From assembly GCA_017624905.1 (NCBI GenBank), contig JAGAMD010000006.1:36641-100640 (forward strand): a stretch of DNA of 64,000 nucleotides, in the 5' to 3' direction. The position numbers and the translations under genes are program-made. The stretch comes from Clostridia bacterium. Lineage in GTDB: Bacteria > Bacillota > Clostridia > Oscillospirales > CAG-272. Of this stretch, positions 17,773 to 26,966 are shown piece after piece. How positions within the stretch are numbered: the stretch's first letter is position 1; each line of letters begins with the position of its first letter. The notes under the pieces were generated by a model. The model did not search any database and had not been told where the DNA came from. It saw only the letters and a list, made by a program, of their open reading frames with translations.

Positions 17773-18351
17773 ATGCTTTTTGACAAATTGACATTGTTTT
17801 CGATTTTTTTGACAATAGCGAGTATATCGTTAACTCCATATCCTTTACTCTTAGTAATATCGTATCTGCTTCACGAGCTTGGGCATATGTTTTTTGCAAG
17901 AGTGGTAGGTGCTAAAATGCGGAAGGTAAAGGTGGGGACAATGCACCTAAGCCTTAGCTATGATCCCACCGAGCTTAGCTATCCAAGGGAAATGCTAATT
18001 TGCTTTGGTGGAATTATTTTTAATTTAATATCCGCACTTATATTTGCTGTTATACCGCTATTTCATAGCGATAGCGGAAGATTCTTTGTTTTATGCAATA
18101 TTTCCCTTGCGGTAATGAATTTTTATCCTGCCGGTGTTCTTGACGGTGGCGGAATATTAAGATGTCTGCTTTTTATGATTCTTCCACAGGGAGTTGCTGA
18201 AAAAATCTCCAAGGGAGTGTCTATTTTTGCAATAATTTTACTTTGGCTTGCTTGCGTATATTTTCAACTCGTTTTTATACCAAACATCTCACTTTTTGTA
18301 ATTTCGGTGGCTTTACTTGTTGAAACGTGCTTTTCATTTTTAAAATATTAA
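17773..18351 (+). CDS. Membrane zinc metalloprotease of the site-2 protease (M50, SpoIVFB-like) family
   Basis: A 192-residue polytopic protease. The zinc motif HELGH lies in SYLLHELGHMFFARVVGA near residue 37, and the second-ligand motif is in NFYPAGVLDGGGILR near residue 117, giving the two halves of an M50 active site. Size and layout (no PDZ domain) match SpoIVFB, which cleaves pro-sigma-K in the mother cell. The spore context fits the nearby spoVT, but another regulated intramembrane protease is possible. Confidence 0.8.
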   Translation: MLFDKLTLFSIFLTIASISLTPYPLLLVISYLLHELGHMFFARVVGAKMRKVKVGTMHLSLSYDPTELSYPREMLICFGGIIFNLISALIFAVIPLFHSDSGRFFVLCNISLAVMNFYPAGVLDGGGILRCLLFMILPQGVAEKISKGVSIFAIILLWLACVYFQLVFIPNISLFVISVALLVETCFSFLKY

Positions 18352-18382
18352 TATATTTTAGCAATTTTTTTACCCCTAACTA

Positions 18383-18469
18383 TTGCACAATTATAAAATA
18401 TCTGCTATAATTCAATTGATTTACTTTTTTAGCGAATAAAGAAGATATTTGTCACGTATTCACACGTGA
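18383..18469 (+). promoter_or_regulatory. Promoter and inverted-repeat operator of potABCD
   Basis: TTGCAC (18383-18388), a 17-base spacer and TATAAT (18406-18411) form a good sigma-A promoter. In the 5' leader, TCACGT-N6-ACGTGA (18452-18469) is a perfect inverted repeat about 40 bases past the -10. It could be a repressor site or a small leader hairpin; the cognate regulator is not visible. Confidence 0.65.
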
Positions 18470-18510
18470 GGAACTAGGTAAATCAAGTCTATGAAAGAAC
18501 GGGGAGAAAA

Positions 18511-19692
18511 ATGAACGAAAAAAAGATCATTGAGCCAAAGGGTGTAGATGTAGCTAATGGCGAAGAAAATGTTCAAGCAAAAAAGATAGTTCAGCTTATC
18601 GATGTTGCTAAGTCTTTTGATGGCGAGATTATTCTTGACCATATCAATCTTGATGTTTACGAGAAGGAATTTATTACACTTTTAGGTCCTTCCGGCTGTG
18701 GTAAAACAACCACGCTTCGCATTATTGCCGGCTTTGTTACACCAGATACAGGAGACGTGCTCTTTGAGGATGCAAGAATTAATGATCTTCCACCTCACAA
18801 GCGCCATGTTAACACCGTATTCCAAAAGTATGCGTTATTTCCGCATCTCAATGTTTATGAAAACATTGCTTTTGCTCTTCGATTGAAGAAGGTATCAGAA
18901 GAAGAAATTTATGAGCGTGTAGAAGAAATGCTCGCAATGGTTAACCTGCGTGGCTTTGAGAAAAAGGATGTAAACCTACTCTCAGGCGGTCAACAGCAGC
19001 GTGTTGCTATCGCACGTGCACTAATTAATAAGCCAAAGGTGCTCTTACTTGATGAGCCACTTGGTGCACTTGACCTAAAGCTCCGTAAGGATATGCAGAA
19101 CGAGCTTAAAAATATACAAAGAAAAACAGGCATCACATTTGTTTATGTTACTCACGATCAGGAGGAAGCCCTATCTATGTCTGACACCGTTGTTGTTATG
19201 GCAGATGGTAAGATTCAGCAAATAGGCACTCCAACCGATATTTACAACGAGCCACAGAACGCATTCGTTGCTGACTTTATTGGTGAAAGTAATATTATCG
19301 ATGGTGTTATGCTTGATGACTATAAGGTTAGATTCTCGGGACACGAGTTTGATTGTCTTGACAAGGGCTTTGGCAGAAACGAGGCGGTTGACGTAGTAGT
19401 TAGACCTGAGGACGTTGACGTTGTACCACTTGACAAGGGTATGCTAAACGGTGTTGTAACCTCTGTTACCTTTAAAGGCGTTCACTATGAAATAATTGTT
19501 AGCATTAAGGACTTTAAATGGATGATCCAATCAACTGACTATGTTGAGGTTGGACAAAACATCGGTGTTTATGTAGAGCCGGATGCTATACATATTATGA
19601 AAAAATCCGAATATTCTAATATGTTCGGCGATTACTCATCCTTCAGCGATGAGCTGGAGCATCTATCTGATGCAACCGAGGAGGAAGAGTAA
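18511..19692 (+). CDS. potA: Spermidine/putrescine ABC transporter ATPase
   Basis: 393 residues. Walker [10 protein letters not shown] (from about residue 59), the signature [15 protein letters not shown] (about 157) and Walker [13 protein letters not shown] are complete, and a TOBE-like C-terminal domain begins around residue 270 ([11 protein letters not shown]). It energises polyamine import together with PotB and PotCD encoded directly downstream. The N-terminus carries about 25 residues before the ATPase core. Ribosome site GGGGAG precedes the ATG. Confidence 0.94.
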   Translation: MNEKKIIEPKGVDVANGEENVQAKKIVQLIDVAKSFDGEIILDHINLDVYEKEFITLLGPSGCGKTTTLRIIAGFVTPDTGDVLFEDARINDLPPHKRHVNTVFQKYALFPHLNVYENIAFALRLKKVSEEEIYERVEEMLAMVNLRGFEKKDVNLLSGGQQQRVAIARALINKPKVLLLDEPLGALDLKLRKDMQNELKNIQRKTGITFVYVTHDQEEALSMSDTVVVMADGKIQQIGTPTDIYNEPQNAFVADFIGESNIIDGVMLDDYKVRFSGHEFDCLDKGFGRNEAVDVVVRPEDVDVVPLDKGMLNGVVTSVTFKGVHYEIIVSIKDFKWMIQSTDYVEVGQNIGVYVEPDAIHIMKKSEYSNMFGDYSSFSDELEHLSDATEEEE

Positions 19693-19697
19693 AGAAA

Positions 19698-20537
19698 ATG
19701 ACCAAAAAGAATAATATACTCAAGCAAGCGGCGGCATATCCGCACATAGTTTGGGCGATTATATTTATAATTGCACCGCTTTTGTTTGTAGCATATTATG
19801 CTTTTACAGATACAGATGAAGCGGGAAAGGTGCATTTTTCCCTTGCCAATATCACAAGTCTTGCACAAGCAACATATCTTGAGGTATTTTTGCGTTCAGT
19901 GTGCTTTGCATTTTTGGCAACAGTTATCTGCTTTGTAATCGCATATCCCGTAGCATATTTTATATCAAGGACAAGCCCTAAGGTTCAAAAAATCCTTGTT
20001 ATGCTTGTTATGCTACCACAATGGCTAAACTTCCTAATTAGAACATATTCCTGGATGGCAATTCTAGAGGATACGGGAATAATTAACTCTATCTTAGGCT
20101 TAGTTGGCTTAGAGCTACATATGATTAACACTCCGGGTGCCGTAATTCTCGGTATGGTATACAATTTCTTGCCATATATGATTATTCCAATCCATTCGGC
20201 TATGACAAAAATTGACCCACGAGTTTTAGAGGCTGCCTCTGACCTTGGCTGTAATCCACTTGGAGTTGTAACTAAGGTCGTATTCCCACTTAGCTTATCA
20301 GGTGTAATTTCGGGTATAACTATGGTATTTGTACCATCAATCAGTACCTTCTATATTTCACAAAAGCTCGGTGGTGGTAACTTCGACTTAATCGGCGACT
20401 CGATTGAGAGACAGTTCCAAACACAGTATGATTACAATATGGGCGCGGCAATGTCCTTTGTTCTTATGCTCTTAATAATTGCTAGTATGGCAGTTATGAA
20501 CAAGTACTCTGACGATGAGGGAGGAGTAATTGTATGA
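19698..20537 (+). CDS. potB: Spermidine/putrescine ABC transporter permease
   Basis: A 279-residue six-helix permease with the EAA loop EAASDLGCNPLGVVTKVVFP near residue 172, which docks on PotA. It begins five bases after potA and overlaps potCD by four bases (ATGA), so the three are translated together. The product sits in the cytoplasmic membrane and forms the pore with PotC. Confidence 0.93.
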   Translation: MTKKNNILKQAAAYPHIVWAIIFIIAPLLFVAYYAFTDTDEAGKVHFSLANITSLAQATYLEVFLRSVCFAFLATVICFVIAYPVAYFISRTSPKVQKILVMLVMLPQWLNFLIRTYSWMAILEDTGIINSILGLVGLELHMINTPGAVILGMVYNFLPYMIIPIHSAMTKIDPRVLEAASDLGCNPLGVVTKVVFPLSLSGVISGITMVFVPSISTFYISQKLGGGNFDLIGDSIERQFQTQYDYNMGAAMSFVLMLLIIASMAVMNKYSDDEGGVIV

Positions 20538-23068
20538 CAAAGAAAAAGCTTAGCTTCCGCACCCTGTGTATAATTTTAACGTTTGTATTCCTCTATATGC
20601 CTATCGGTGTATTAGTGCTTTATTCCTTTAACGCAGGAGATAGCACAGCCGTATTTAAGGGCTTTTCATTCAAATGGTATATAGAGCTATTTAACGACAC
20701 AGCAACACTTAATGCACTTAAAAACACACTCGTTTTGGCAATACTTTCATCTGTTATCTCTACCATAATCGGTACAGCGGCAGCATATGGTATTTCCAAA
20801 ATGAAAAATAAATACATAAAGAACGCCACAATGTCGGCAACTCAAATCCCTATGATAAATCCGGAGATTGTTACCGGTATATCAATGATGCTTCTTTTTG
20901 TATTTGTTGCAAAGCTAATTAATTCAACCTCATTCCTTGGATTTTGGACAGTGCTTATTGCACATATTACATTCAATCTACCATATGTAATTTTGCTTGT
21001 GCTACCTAAATTTAAGGAAATGGACAAGAGCTTGCCCGAGGCAGCGCTTGACCTAGGCTGTACACCGCTACAATCATTCTTTAAGGTAGAGCTACCGGCT
21101 ATTATGCCCGGTATAGTTGCCGGCTTTATTATGGCATTTACCTTGTCAATTGATGACTTTGTAATTAGTTATTTTACAACCGGTAGTGGCTTTGAAACGC
21201 TTCCAATTCGTATCTATTCAATGACCAAAAAGCGTGTAACCCCTGATATGTACGCACTTTCCACCCTTATCTTTATCACAATTTTGGTGCTTTTGCTAAT
21301 TTCAAACCTAGCAGACAACAAGAACAAAATTGAGCTTTCAAAGAAAACGAAAAAGGTGCTGAAAATCGTAGGTGGCTCTGTATTTGGTACGATAGGTATA
21401 GCAACAATTATAATCCTTTGCATTTCCGCAACAACTGAGGTTAAAACGGTTAACGTTTATAACTGGGGAGAATACATCTCTGACGGTGGCGACGATACGC
21501 TTGATGTAAACAAAGAGTTTGAAAAGTGGGCGGAGGAATATTATAAGTCTCAGGGCAAAAAGGTTAGAGTACAGGTAAACTATACAACCTATGCAAGTAA
21601 CGAGGACCTTTATGCTAAAATAGCAAACGGAGCAGGTGGCTATGATATTATCATTCCATCTGACTATATGCTCGAAAAGATGAAGGAGGAGGGGCATTTA
21701 CAGCCTCTTGACTCGAGTAAGATTCCTAATCTAAAATATTTAGATACTCAGTTTGAAAATATGTTCGTATACGAACGTACAGAGACCGGTGAAAATGGTG
21801 AAAAAACAACCATAAATGACAGATATGGTGTTCCTTACACCTATGGTGTAGTCGGTATTGTTTATAATGGTGCTGAGCTTCTTGAAAATGCACCAGAAAT
21901 TCTTGCACATATTGAGAGCGGTAATGCAGGCTGGGAGGTTATGTTTGGTATTCCTAAGCGTGACGCAAACGGTAACTTCGTTTACGATAGCGAAGGCAAA
22001 ATGATTCTTGATATGGATGACCCTGAGAATAAAAAATTCAACGAGTCATATCTAAAGCTAAAGGGACAGGTTCTTCAGTTTAACAACCCACGTGATGCCT
22101 TTGGTGCAGCAATGTACTATCTTGACGTTGATGTAAACAATCCAACACAAGAGGATTGGCGTGCAGTATACGGCTTACTTGCTATGCAAAAGAACTACGT
22201 AGGTGGCTACGTTATGGATGAAATCTATAACAAGATGGAAAACGGAGCTGCTTGGCTCGCTGCTTACTACGCAGGTGACTGTTTGTCAATGATGGGCGAA
22301 AACTCAGACCTTGATTTCTTCTACCCTGTAAATGAAGAGGGATATCACCAAACAAATATATTTGCAGATGCTATGTGTATTCCGGCAAAGGCAGATGAAA
22401 ACAATTTGGAACTTGCATATATGTACATCAACTTTATGATGGAGGAGGAAATAGCCTCAGCAAATGCAGAGTATATTTATTATGCGTGTCCTTATACCCA
22501 TGTTATAAATAGCGATGACTACAAGATTAATATGGGCTATTATGAATATCTATACAGTAACGATGGAGAAATCCTTGAGGATGATGAAGGCAACTATCGA
22601 CTAAAGCTAGATGCCAATGGCAATCCAATATATGACCCAGAGGGCGACTATGCGGTTATTTATTATGACTTTAAAACACCAAAGGTAGATGATCCAAATA
22701 CACCTGAGATTGACTTTATGTTGCCAATTGACTATATGTTTGAGCGTTATATGTATAAGGATTTAACAAATGTTATGTTAACCTTAAATGACGGCACAGA
22801 AATATCACAGCTTAATATGCTTAACCACAAGTGGGAGCAGTTAAAGGTTCAGTCCACCTCAATGATTGGTATTTATATTACCTGTGGAATAATTGCTATA
22901 TTGATAGTAGGCTTTATCGTTTACTCAATAATAATCAAGAGAAAACGCAGAAAGCTCTATTGGAATAATACTCCAACACCAAAAGCAAAGAAAAGGGAAG
23001 ACGCTGATCCTGATCTTTCAGACACAACCTTAGTTGCAATTGGTAAAGCTAAAAAACGTGAAAAATAA
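20534..23068 (+). CDS. potCD: PotC-PotD fusion: permease joined to polyamine-binding protein
   Basis: 844 residues. About 1-260 are a PotC permease (EAALDLGCTPLQSFFKVELP is the EAA loop). A hydrophobic segment (GGSVFGTIGIATIIILCI, about 281-298) leads outside. About 305-770 are a PotD-type substrate-binding domain starting VNVYNWGEYIS. A final helix (IGIYITCGIIAILIVGFIVY, about 775-797) returns to the cytoplasm, ending in a basic tail. The binding protein is therefore anchored at both ends instead of being a free lipoprotein. No frameshift is needed. PotCD fusions are known in Gram-positives; the C-terminal helix is less usual. Confidence 0.92.
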   Translation: MTKKKLSFRTLCIILTFVFLYMPIGVLVLYSFNAGDSTAVFKGFSFKWYIELFNDTATLNALKNTLVLAILSSVISTIIGTAAAYGISKMKNKYIKNATMSATQIPMINPEIVTGISMMLLFVFVAKLINSTSFLGFWTVLIAHITFNLPYVILLVLPKFKEMDKSLPEAALDLGCTPLQSFFKVELPAIMPGIVAGFIMAFTLSIDDFVISYFTTGSGFETLPIRIYSMTKKRVTPDMYALSTLIFITILVLLLISNLADNKNKIELSKKTKKVLKIVGGSVFGTIGIATIIILCISATTEVKTVNVYNWGEYISDGGDDTLDVNKEFEKWAEEYYKSQGKKVRVQVNYTTYASNEDLYAKIANGAGGYDIIIPSDYMLEKMKEEGHLQPLDSSKIPNLKYLDTQFENMFVYERTETGENGEKTTINDRYGVPYTYGVVGIVYNGAELLENAPEILAHIESGNAGWEVMFGIPKRDANGNFVYDSEGKMILDMDDPENKKFNESYLKLKGQVLQFNNPRDAFGAAMYYLDVDVNNPTQEDWRAVYGLLAMQKNYVGGYVMDEIYNKMENGAAWLAAYYAGDCLSMMGENSDLDFFYPVNEEGYHQTNIFADAMCIPAKADENNLELAYMYINFMMEEEIASANAEYIYYACPYTHVINSDDYKINMGYYEYLYSNDGEILEDDEGNYRLKLDANGNPIYDPEGDYAVIYYDFKTPKVDDPNTPEIDFMLPIDYMFERYMYKDLTNVMLTLNDGTEISQLNMLNHKWEQLKVQSTSMIGIYITCGIIAILIVGFIVYSIIIKRKRRKLYWNNTPTPKAKKREDADPDLSDTTLVAIGKAKKREK

Positions 23069-23102
23069 CTAAAAATTAGACACGTATCGCACAAAAATCA
23101 AC

Positions 23103-23129
23103 AAAAGCCACGGAAAACCGTGGCTTTTT
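23103..23129 (+). terminator. Bidirectional terminator between potCD and ttcA
   Basis: Perfect 11-bp stem AAAAGCCACGG/CCGTGGCTTTT with an AAAA loop. On the minus strand it lies directly after the relic ttcA end (stop at 23131-23133), so it was probably the original ttcA terminator as well. Confidence 0.9.
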
Positions 23130-23130
23130 G

Positions 23131-23341
23131 TTATTTATTTTCGCTCTCAAGCTCTTTCTTTAAATCCTTGCGCCTTTTCTTTTCCTCGTTGTCAATTAGG
23201 TCAGTGTGAAAGCCGTCAATCTTCAAGTGGCTCCTTTGTGCAAAGGGAGCTGTCGCTATTAGCGACTGAGGGATTGATTTTTAATTTTTTTCTGCGGTTC
23301 TTTTCCTCGTTGTCAATTAGGTCAGTGTGAAAACCGTCAAT
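23131..23341 (-). repeat. Palindromic element between two copies of the ttcA 3' end
   Basis: Bases 23179-23220 and 23300-23341 are the same 42 bases with one mismatch. Both encode the TtcA tail IDGFHTDLIDNEEK on the minus strand. Between them lies an element with hairpins CTCCTTTG/CAAAGGGAG and GTCGCT/AGCGAC ending in GAGGGATT. The distal copy continues in frame to its own TAA at 23133 and looks like the original gene end; the element now supplies the present C-terminus. Confidence 0.85.
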
Positions 23342-24049
23342 TTCGCCTCTTTGAATAGCACCCATAATTCTGTGATATAGACCACGATGCTCCTTTTCAA
23401 ATATAGCTAAATATTCCTTCATTCTAGCACGTTCTGTGTTGCCGTCAGCCGGACACTTCACCTCAACAATAGGAAGAGAAGCACCTTTTGAAAATGACTT
23501 TATTTCTCTTTCGGGAGTATAAATAAGAGGTCTTATCATAGTTAAATCCTTGCGGGAAAGATATGTAACAGGACGGAAAGCACCTATGCGACCTTCAAAA
23601 AATAAGTTTAGCATAAATGTCTCAACAACATCATCATAATGATGACCTAGAGCAAGCTTGTTACAGCCAATCTCCTTACAAGCATCGTGCAAAGCCCCAC
23701 GTCTCATTCTTGAGCAAAGAGAACAAGGACTTTTTTCCTCTCTCACCTTGAAAATGATTTCATAAATTTGCGTTTTTACAACGTGATATTCGATTTCAAG
23801 CTCGTCGCAAAGTGATTTGATTGGCGAAAAATCCATACCGTCAATTCCCATATCAATAGTGATTGCAACAACTTGGTAATCAATGCCTAAAACTCGCTTT
23901 AATTTAGCAAGAGCACAGAGAAGAGCAAGTGAATCCTTACCGCCCGAAACTCCAACGGCAATCTTATCACCGGGCTCAATCATTGAGTATTCCTCAACAG
24001 CCTTTCTTGTATGGCTTAAAATCCTTTCAATGTTGTTAAATTCCTTCAT
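23216..24049 (-). CDS. ttcA: tRNA 2-thiocytidine synthetase-like PP-loop ATPase
   Basis: 277 residues of the TtcA/TtuA family, which thiolates tRNA using an Fe-S cluster and ATP. The PP-loop SGGKDS is at residues 35-40, the CxxC pair at 109 and 112 (SPCSLCSRM), and a third Cys in VEVKCPADGN near 200, matching the cluster ligands. The last 20 or so residues (NPSVANSDSSLCTKEPLED) do not belong to the family: they are translated from an inserted palindromic element. A relic of the older tail (..NEEKKRRKDLKKELESENK) is preserved just downstream. Confidence 0.88.
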   Translation of the reverse strand: MKEFNNIERILSHTRKAVEEYSMIEPGDKIAVGVSGGKDSLALLCALAKLKRVLGIDYQVVAITIDMGIDGMDFSPIKSLCDELEIEYHVVKTQIYEIIFKVREEKSPCSLCSRMRRGALHDACKEIGCNKLALGHHYDDVVETFMLNLFFEGRIGAFRPVTYLSRKDLTMIRPLIYTPEREIKSFSKGASLPIVEVKCPADGNTERARMKEYLAIFEKEHRGLYHRIMGAIQRGEIDGFHTDLIDNEEKNRRKKLKINPSVANSDSSLCTKEPLED

Positions 24050-24110
24050 TTTAACCTCTTTTTATATTTTGCATATCATATAGTAACTTAATTTAATTAG
24101 GGGGAGAAAT

Positions 24111-24674
24111 ATGGCTATAAAAATTTACATAGACCAAGGGCACAATCCTCGCTCACCAAACACAGGAGCTGAGGGCAACGGACTAAGAGAGCAGGATATA
24201 ACCTACGAGGTAGGCACTATTCTTGCACAGCTTTTACGCCAAAACGGTAATTTTGAAGTTAGACTATCAAGACCAACACCAACAACACAGCTCGGTACAT
24301 CAAACGCATCAAGCCTACGTGTAAGAGTAGACGATGCTAACTCTTGGGGAGCGGACTATTTTGTCAGCATACATACAAACGCATCAAGTCAAAGCTCTGC
24401 AAATGGCACAGAGGTACTCGTCTATCGTCAACCCTCGACCTCAGCCGAGCTAGCCGAGGATATTTTAGAAAATGTGACAGAAATAACAGGCTTGCAATCA
24501 CGAGGGGTAAAATCTCGTCCGGGTCTTTATGTTCTTAGAAAAACAACAATGCCGGCGGTTCTTGTCGAGCTTGGATTTATAACTAATCCAAGTGATGCAA
24601 TACGGATGCGGGACAATCCAAATCTGTTCGCCCAAGGCATATATAGGGGCTTACTAGAATATCTTAATTTATAG
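24111..24674 (+). CDS. N-acetylmuramoyl-L-alanine amidase without signal peptide
   Basis: A 187-residue Amidase_3 zinc enzyme that cuts the lactyl-alanine bond in peptidoglycan. IYIDQGHNP (a zinc His), a Glu in GLREQDITYEV, VSIHTNAS (a second His) and VLVELGFITNPSD cover the catalytic core from first to last residue. There is no signal peptide, wall-binding repeat or membrane segment. Signal-less amidases of this kind include Bacillus CwlC, which acts in mother-cell lysis; with spoVT next door a sporulation role is reasonable inference. A GGGGGAG ribosome site precedes it. Confidence 0.88.
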   Translation: MAIKIYIDQGHNPRSPNTGAEGNGLREQDITYEVGTILAQLLRQNGNFEVRLSRPTPTTQLGTSNASSLRVRVDDANSWGADYFVSIHTNASSQSSANGTEVLVYRQPSTSAELAEDILENVTEITGLQSRGVKSRPGLYVLRKTTMPAVLVELGFITNPSDAIRMRDNPNLFAQGIYRGLLEYLNL

Positions 24675-24707
24675 TATAGCATAAAATATCTTCATCTGCA
24701 ATAAAAA

Positions 24708-24732
24708 AGTGGCAAAGTTAAGCTTTGCCACT
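24708..24732 (+). terminator. Terminator after the amidase (also serves the opposite strand)
   Basis: Perfect 10-bp stem AGTGGCAAAG/CTTTGCCACT with a five-base loop. It also lies directly after the relic spoVT stop (24738-24740) on the minus strand. Confidence 0.85.
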
Positions 24733-24737
24733 ATATT

Positions 24738-24874
24738 TTATCCCTCAAATTGTCTGCCTAAAAATGAAGCTGCTGAGCCAGCCTCCTTTGTAAAGGGAGG
24801 GGGACCACCTTAGTGGTGGAGGGATTATCCAAACACTTATCCCTCAAATTGTCTACCTAAAAATGAAGCTGCTG
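24738..24874 (-). repeat. Palindromic element between two copies of the spoVT 3' end
   Basis: Bases 24738-24775 and 24837-24874 are a 38-base direct repeat with one mismatch, encoding AASFLGRQFEG and the TAA stop of SpoVT. Between them, 24776-24836 hold an element with the hairpins CTCCTTTGTAAAGGGAG and CCACCTTAGTGGTGG ending in GAGGGATT. The gene-proximal copy is used today; the distal copy precedes the terminator and looks like the original end. Same layout and orientation as at ttcA. Confidence 0.88.
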
Positions 24875-25376
24875 TTTGGATTAGCTTAGCCTCAGTTGAG
24901 TGAGTATCGATAGATACATTTTCGTCGTTTGTTATACAAGCAACCGAGCCAATAACATCGCCCTCGGAAATGATAGGCATAGCATATTTTACATAGCCAC
25001 TCGCTCCATCGCAAAGAATAATCTTATTATTGTTACAAGAGTAGAGGCTACGTCCGTCCATAATAGATTCATAATCCTCGCTGAGCTTTTTGTCATTATA
25101 CTCTTTTTTAGGCACTCCTGCCGATGAAATTACAACATCACGGTCGGTAACAACTACTGACATTGAGCAAATTTTGTTTAGTGTATCAACGTATTGAGAG
25201 GCGAAAGAGGCAAGCTCACCAATAGGTGAGTATTTCTTGAAAATAACCTCACCCTCACGGTCAGTATATATCTCAAGTGGATCTCCCTCGCGTATTCTCA
25301 TAGTTCTTCTGATTTCTTTTGGTATAACTACTCGTCCTAGGTCGTCGATTCTTCTAACAATACCTGTCGCTTTCAT
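24837..25376 (-). CDS. spoVT: Stage V sporulation transcription regulator SpoVT
   Basis: 179 residues: an AbrB-type swapped-hairpin DNA-binding domain (residues 1-52, MKATGIVRRIDDLGRVVIPK and MRIREGDPLEIY), then a GAF-like domain (about 55-179). SpoVT tunes sigma-G-dependent genes in the forespore. Its presence is the best evidence that the host belongs to a spore-forming lineage. AAGGAG lies upstream of the ATG. The 3' end has been rebuilt by a repeat-element insertion without changing the protein. Confidence 0.93.
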   Translation of the reverse strand: MKATGIVRRIDDLGRVVIPKEIRRTMRIREGDPLEIYTDREGEVIFKKYSPIGELASFASQYVDTLNKICSMSVVVTDRDVVISSAGVPKKEYNDKKLSEDYESIMDGRSLYSCNNNKIILCDGASGYVKYAMPIISEGDVIGSVACITNDENVSIDTHSTEAKLIQTAASFLGRQFEG

Positions 25377-25461
25377 AAAAATTCTCCTTTTTAAGATGTG
25401 ATTGCTTTTTTATTGTTTGCAGTAATTAGGCAGTTATACATAAATTTTCATAAATGATATA

Positions 25462-25489
25462 AAAAATCCACTCAAGCGAGTGGATTTTT
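25462..25489 (-). terminator. Terminator of the xylose operon
   Basis: Perfect 12-bp stem AAAAATCCACTC/GAGTGGATTTTT with an AAGC loop, directly past the xylB stop on the minus strand. Confidence 0.9.
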
Positions 25490-25492
25490 AAA

Positions 25493-26962
25493 TTATATCT
25501 TTTTATAAGCATCCTTCAATGCAGGGTAGAGAGCTTTAAATATTTTGTATTTTTCATTGTAAGCATCTGTGATTTCTTTTGTAGGATATGTAATATCCTT
25601 TACCTTTGCCAGCTTACTTGTTGCTTCGTTGACATTTGCGTATTCGCCACTTGCAACCATAGCTAAAATTGCACCACCATATGAGGGTCCCTCTTCTATT
25701 AAAGGACGAACAACGGGAATACCAAGCACATTTGCAAGTATTTTACGCCAAACCTCACTTTTAGCACCGCCACCACAAATTTTTGTCGACTCAATTTTGC
25801 AACCACTAGCTTTAGCAAGCTCAACAGAATCACGCAGAGCATATGCAACACCCTCAAGCACAGAAAGAGTCATCTCCTTACGTGTTGTTGATGGTCGCAT
25901 ACCGATAAACGCACCCTTTGCGTCAACATCATTATGCGGAGTCCTTTCACCCATTAGATAAGGTAAGAAATAAACATTGTTTTTGCCAATAAGCATATCA
26001 AGTCCGTCTTCTTCAGCACGGAAATCACCTGAGCCGAGTATTTCCTCAACCCACCATTTGTTGCAGGAGGCAGCAGAGAGAATACAGCCCATCAAATGAT
26101 ATTTTCCGTTTGCGTGGCAGAAGTTATGCAGTGCTCCACATTTATTTTCTACAAATGTGTCCTGTGAAATGAAGACAGTGCCACTTGTACCAAGAGAAAT
26201 GTTGCAATCTCCACTGCTTGAAATACCTGTGCCGATTGCCGCACCGGCATTATCACCGGCACCAATTGCAACTACAACCTCGCCAAGCCCCAGCTTGTCA
26301 GCTATGTTTGGTAAAAGTGTGCCGATTTTATCGTAGGATTCAAAAAGAGTAGGGAGAGTGTCTGTTTTTATAGAGCAAATCTCACACATTTTTTCTGACC
26401 AGCATCTGTTTTTTACATCTAAAAGGAGCATACCACTAGCATCTGAATAGTCAGTTGCAAACACACCGCTTAGCTTGTAGGCTAAATAATCCTTAGGTAG
26501 CATAATTTTCTTTATACGTGCAAAATTGTCCGGCTCATTTTCCTTAATCCATAAAATCTTAGGAGCGGTAAATCCGGCAAAAGCAATATTTGCGGTATAT
26601 TCCATTAGCTTATCGGTTCCTATAACCTCGTTAAGATATGATGTTTCTTTAGATGTGCGACCATCGTTCCATAAAATAGCAGGACGAATAACCTCGTCAT
26701 TTTCATCTAAAATAACAAGACCATGCATCTGTCCGCCAAAGGAAATTCCTTTAATACTTTTTTTGTCAGCATCACAAATAAGCTCGTAAAGACCGTCTAT
26801 TGTTGCATTATACCAATCACTCGGATTTTGCTCACTCCAACCACCTTGTGGATAGTAAACAGGATATTCACGGCTAACGGTTTTTAATATCTTGCCCTCG
26901 CTATCAACGAGTAGAATTTTAACCGAGGATGTACCTAAATCAATTCCAATATACTTGTTCAT
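25493..26962 (-). CDS. xylB: Xylulokinase
   Basis: A FGGY-family kinase that phosphorylates D-xylulose. From ATG 26962 it has 489 residues beginning MNKYIGIDLGTSSVKIL, the ATP-binding phosphate-1 loop; GGQMHGLV and ISLGTSGTVFIS are further family motifs. A TTG four codons upstream (26974) would overlap xylA by eight bases. I prefer the ATG, four bases after the xylA stop, because it gives the usual N-terminus, although neither has a strong ribosome site. Third gene of the xylose unit. Confidence 0.95.
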   Translation of the reverse strand: MNKYIGIDLGTSSVKILLVDSEGKILKTVSREYPVYYPQGGWSEQNPSDWYNATIDGLYELICDADKKSIKGISFGGQMHGLVILDENDEVIRPAILWNDGRTSKETSYLNEVIGTDKLMEYTANIAFAGFTAPKILWIKENEPDNFARIKKIMLPKDYLAYKLSGVFATDYSDASGMLLLDVKNRCWSEKMCEICSIKTDTLPTLFESYDKIGTLLPNIADKLGLGEVVVAIGAGDNAGAAIGTGISSSGDCNISLGTSGTVFISQDTFVENKCGALHNFCHANGKYHLMGCILSAASCNKWWVEEILGSGDFRAEEDGLDMLIGKNNVYFLPYLMGERTPHNDVDAKGAFIGMRPSTTRKEMTLSVLEGVAYALRDSVELAKASGCKIESTKICGGGAKSEVWRKILANVLGIPVVRPLIEEGPSYGGAILAMVASGEYANVNEATSKLAKVKDITYPTKEITDAYNEKYKIFKALYPALKDAYKKI

Positions 26963-26966
26963 AATA

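Noticed and set aside
20534-23068. Frameshift or assembly error joining potC and potD
   Set aside because: The join is in one continuous frame with a sensible membrane linker, and PotCD fusions are known in Gram-positive bacteria.
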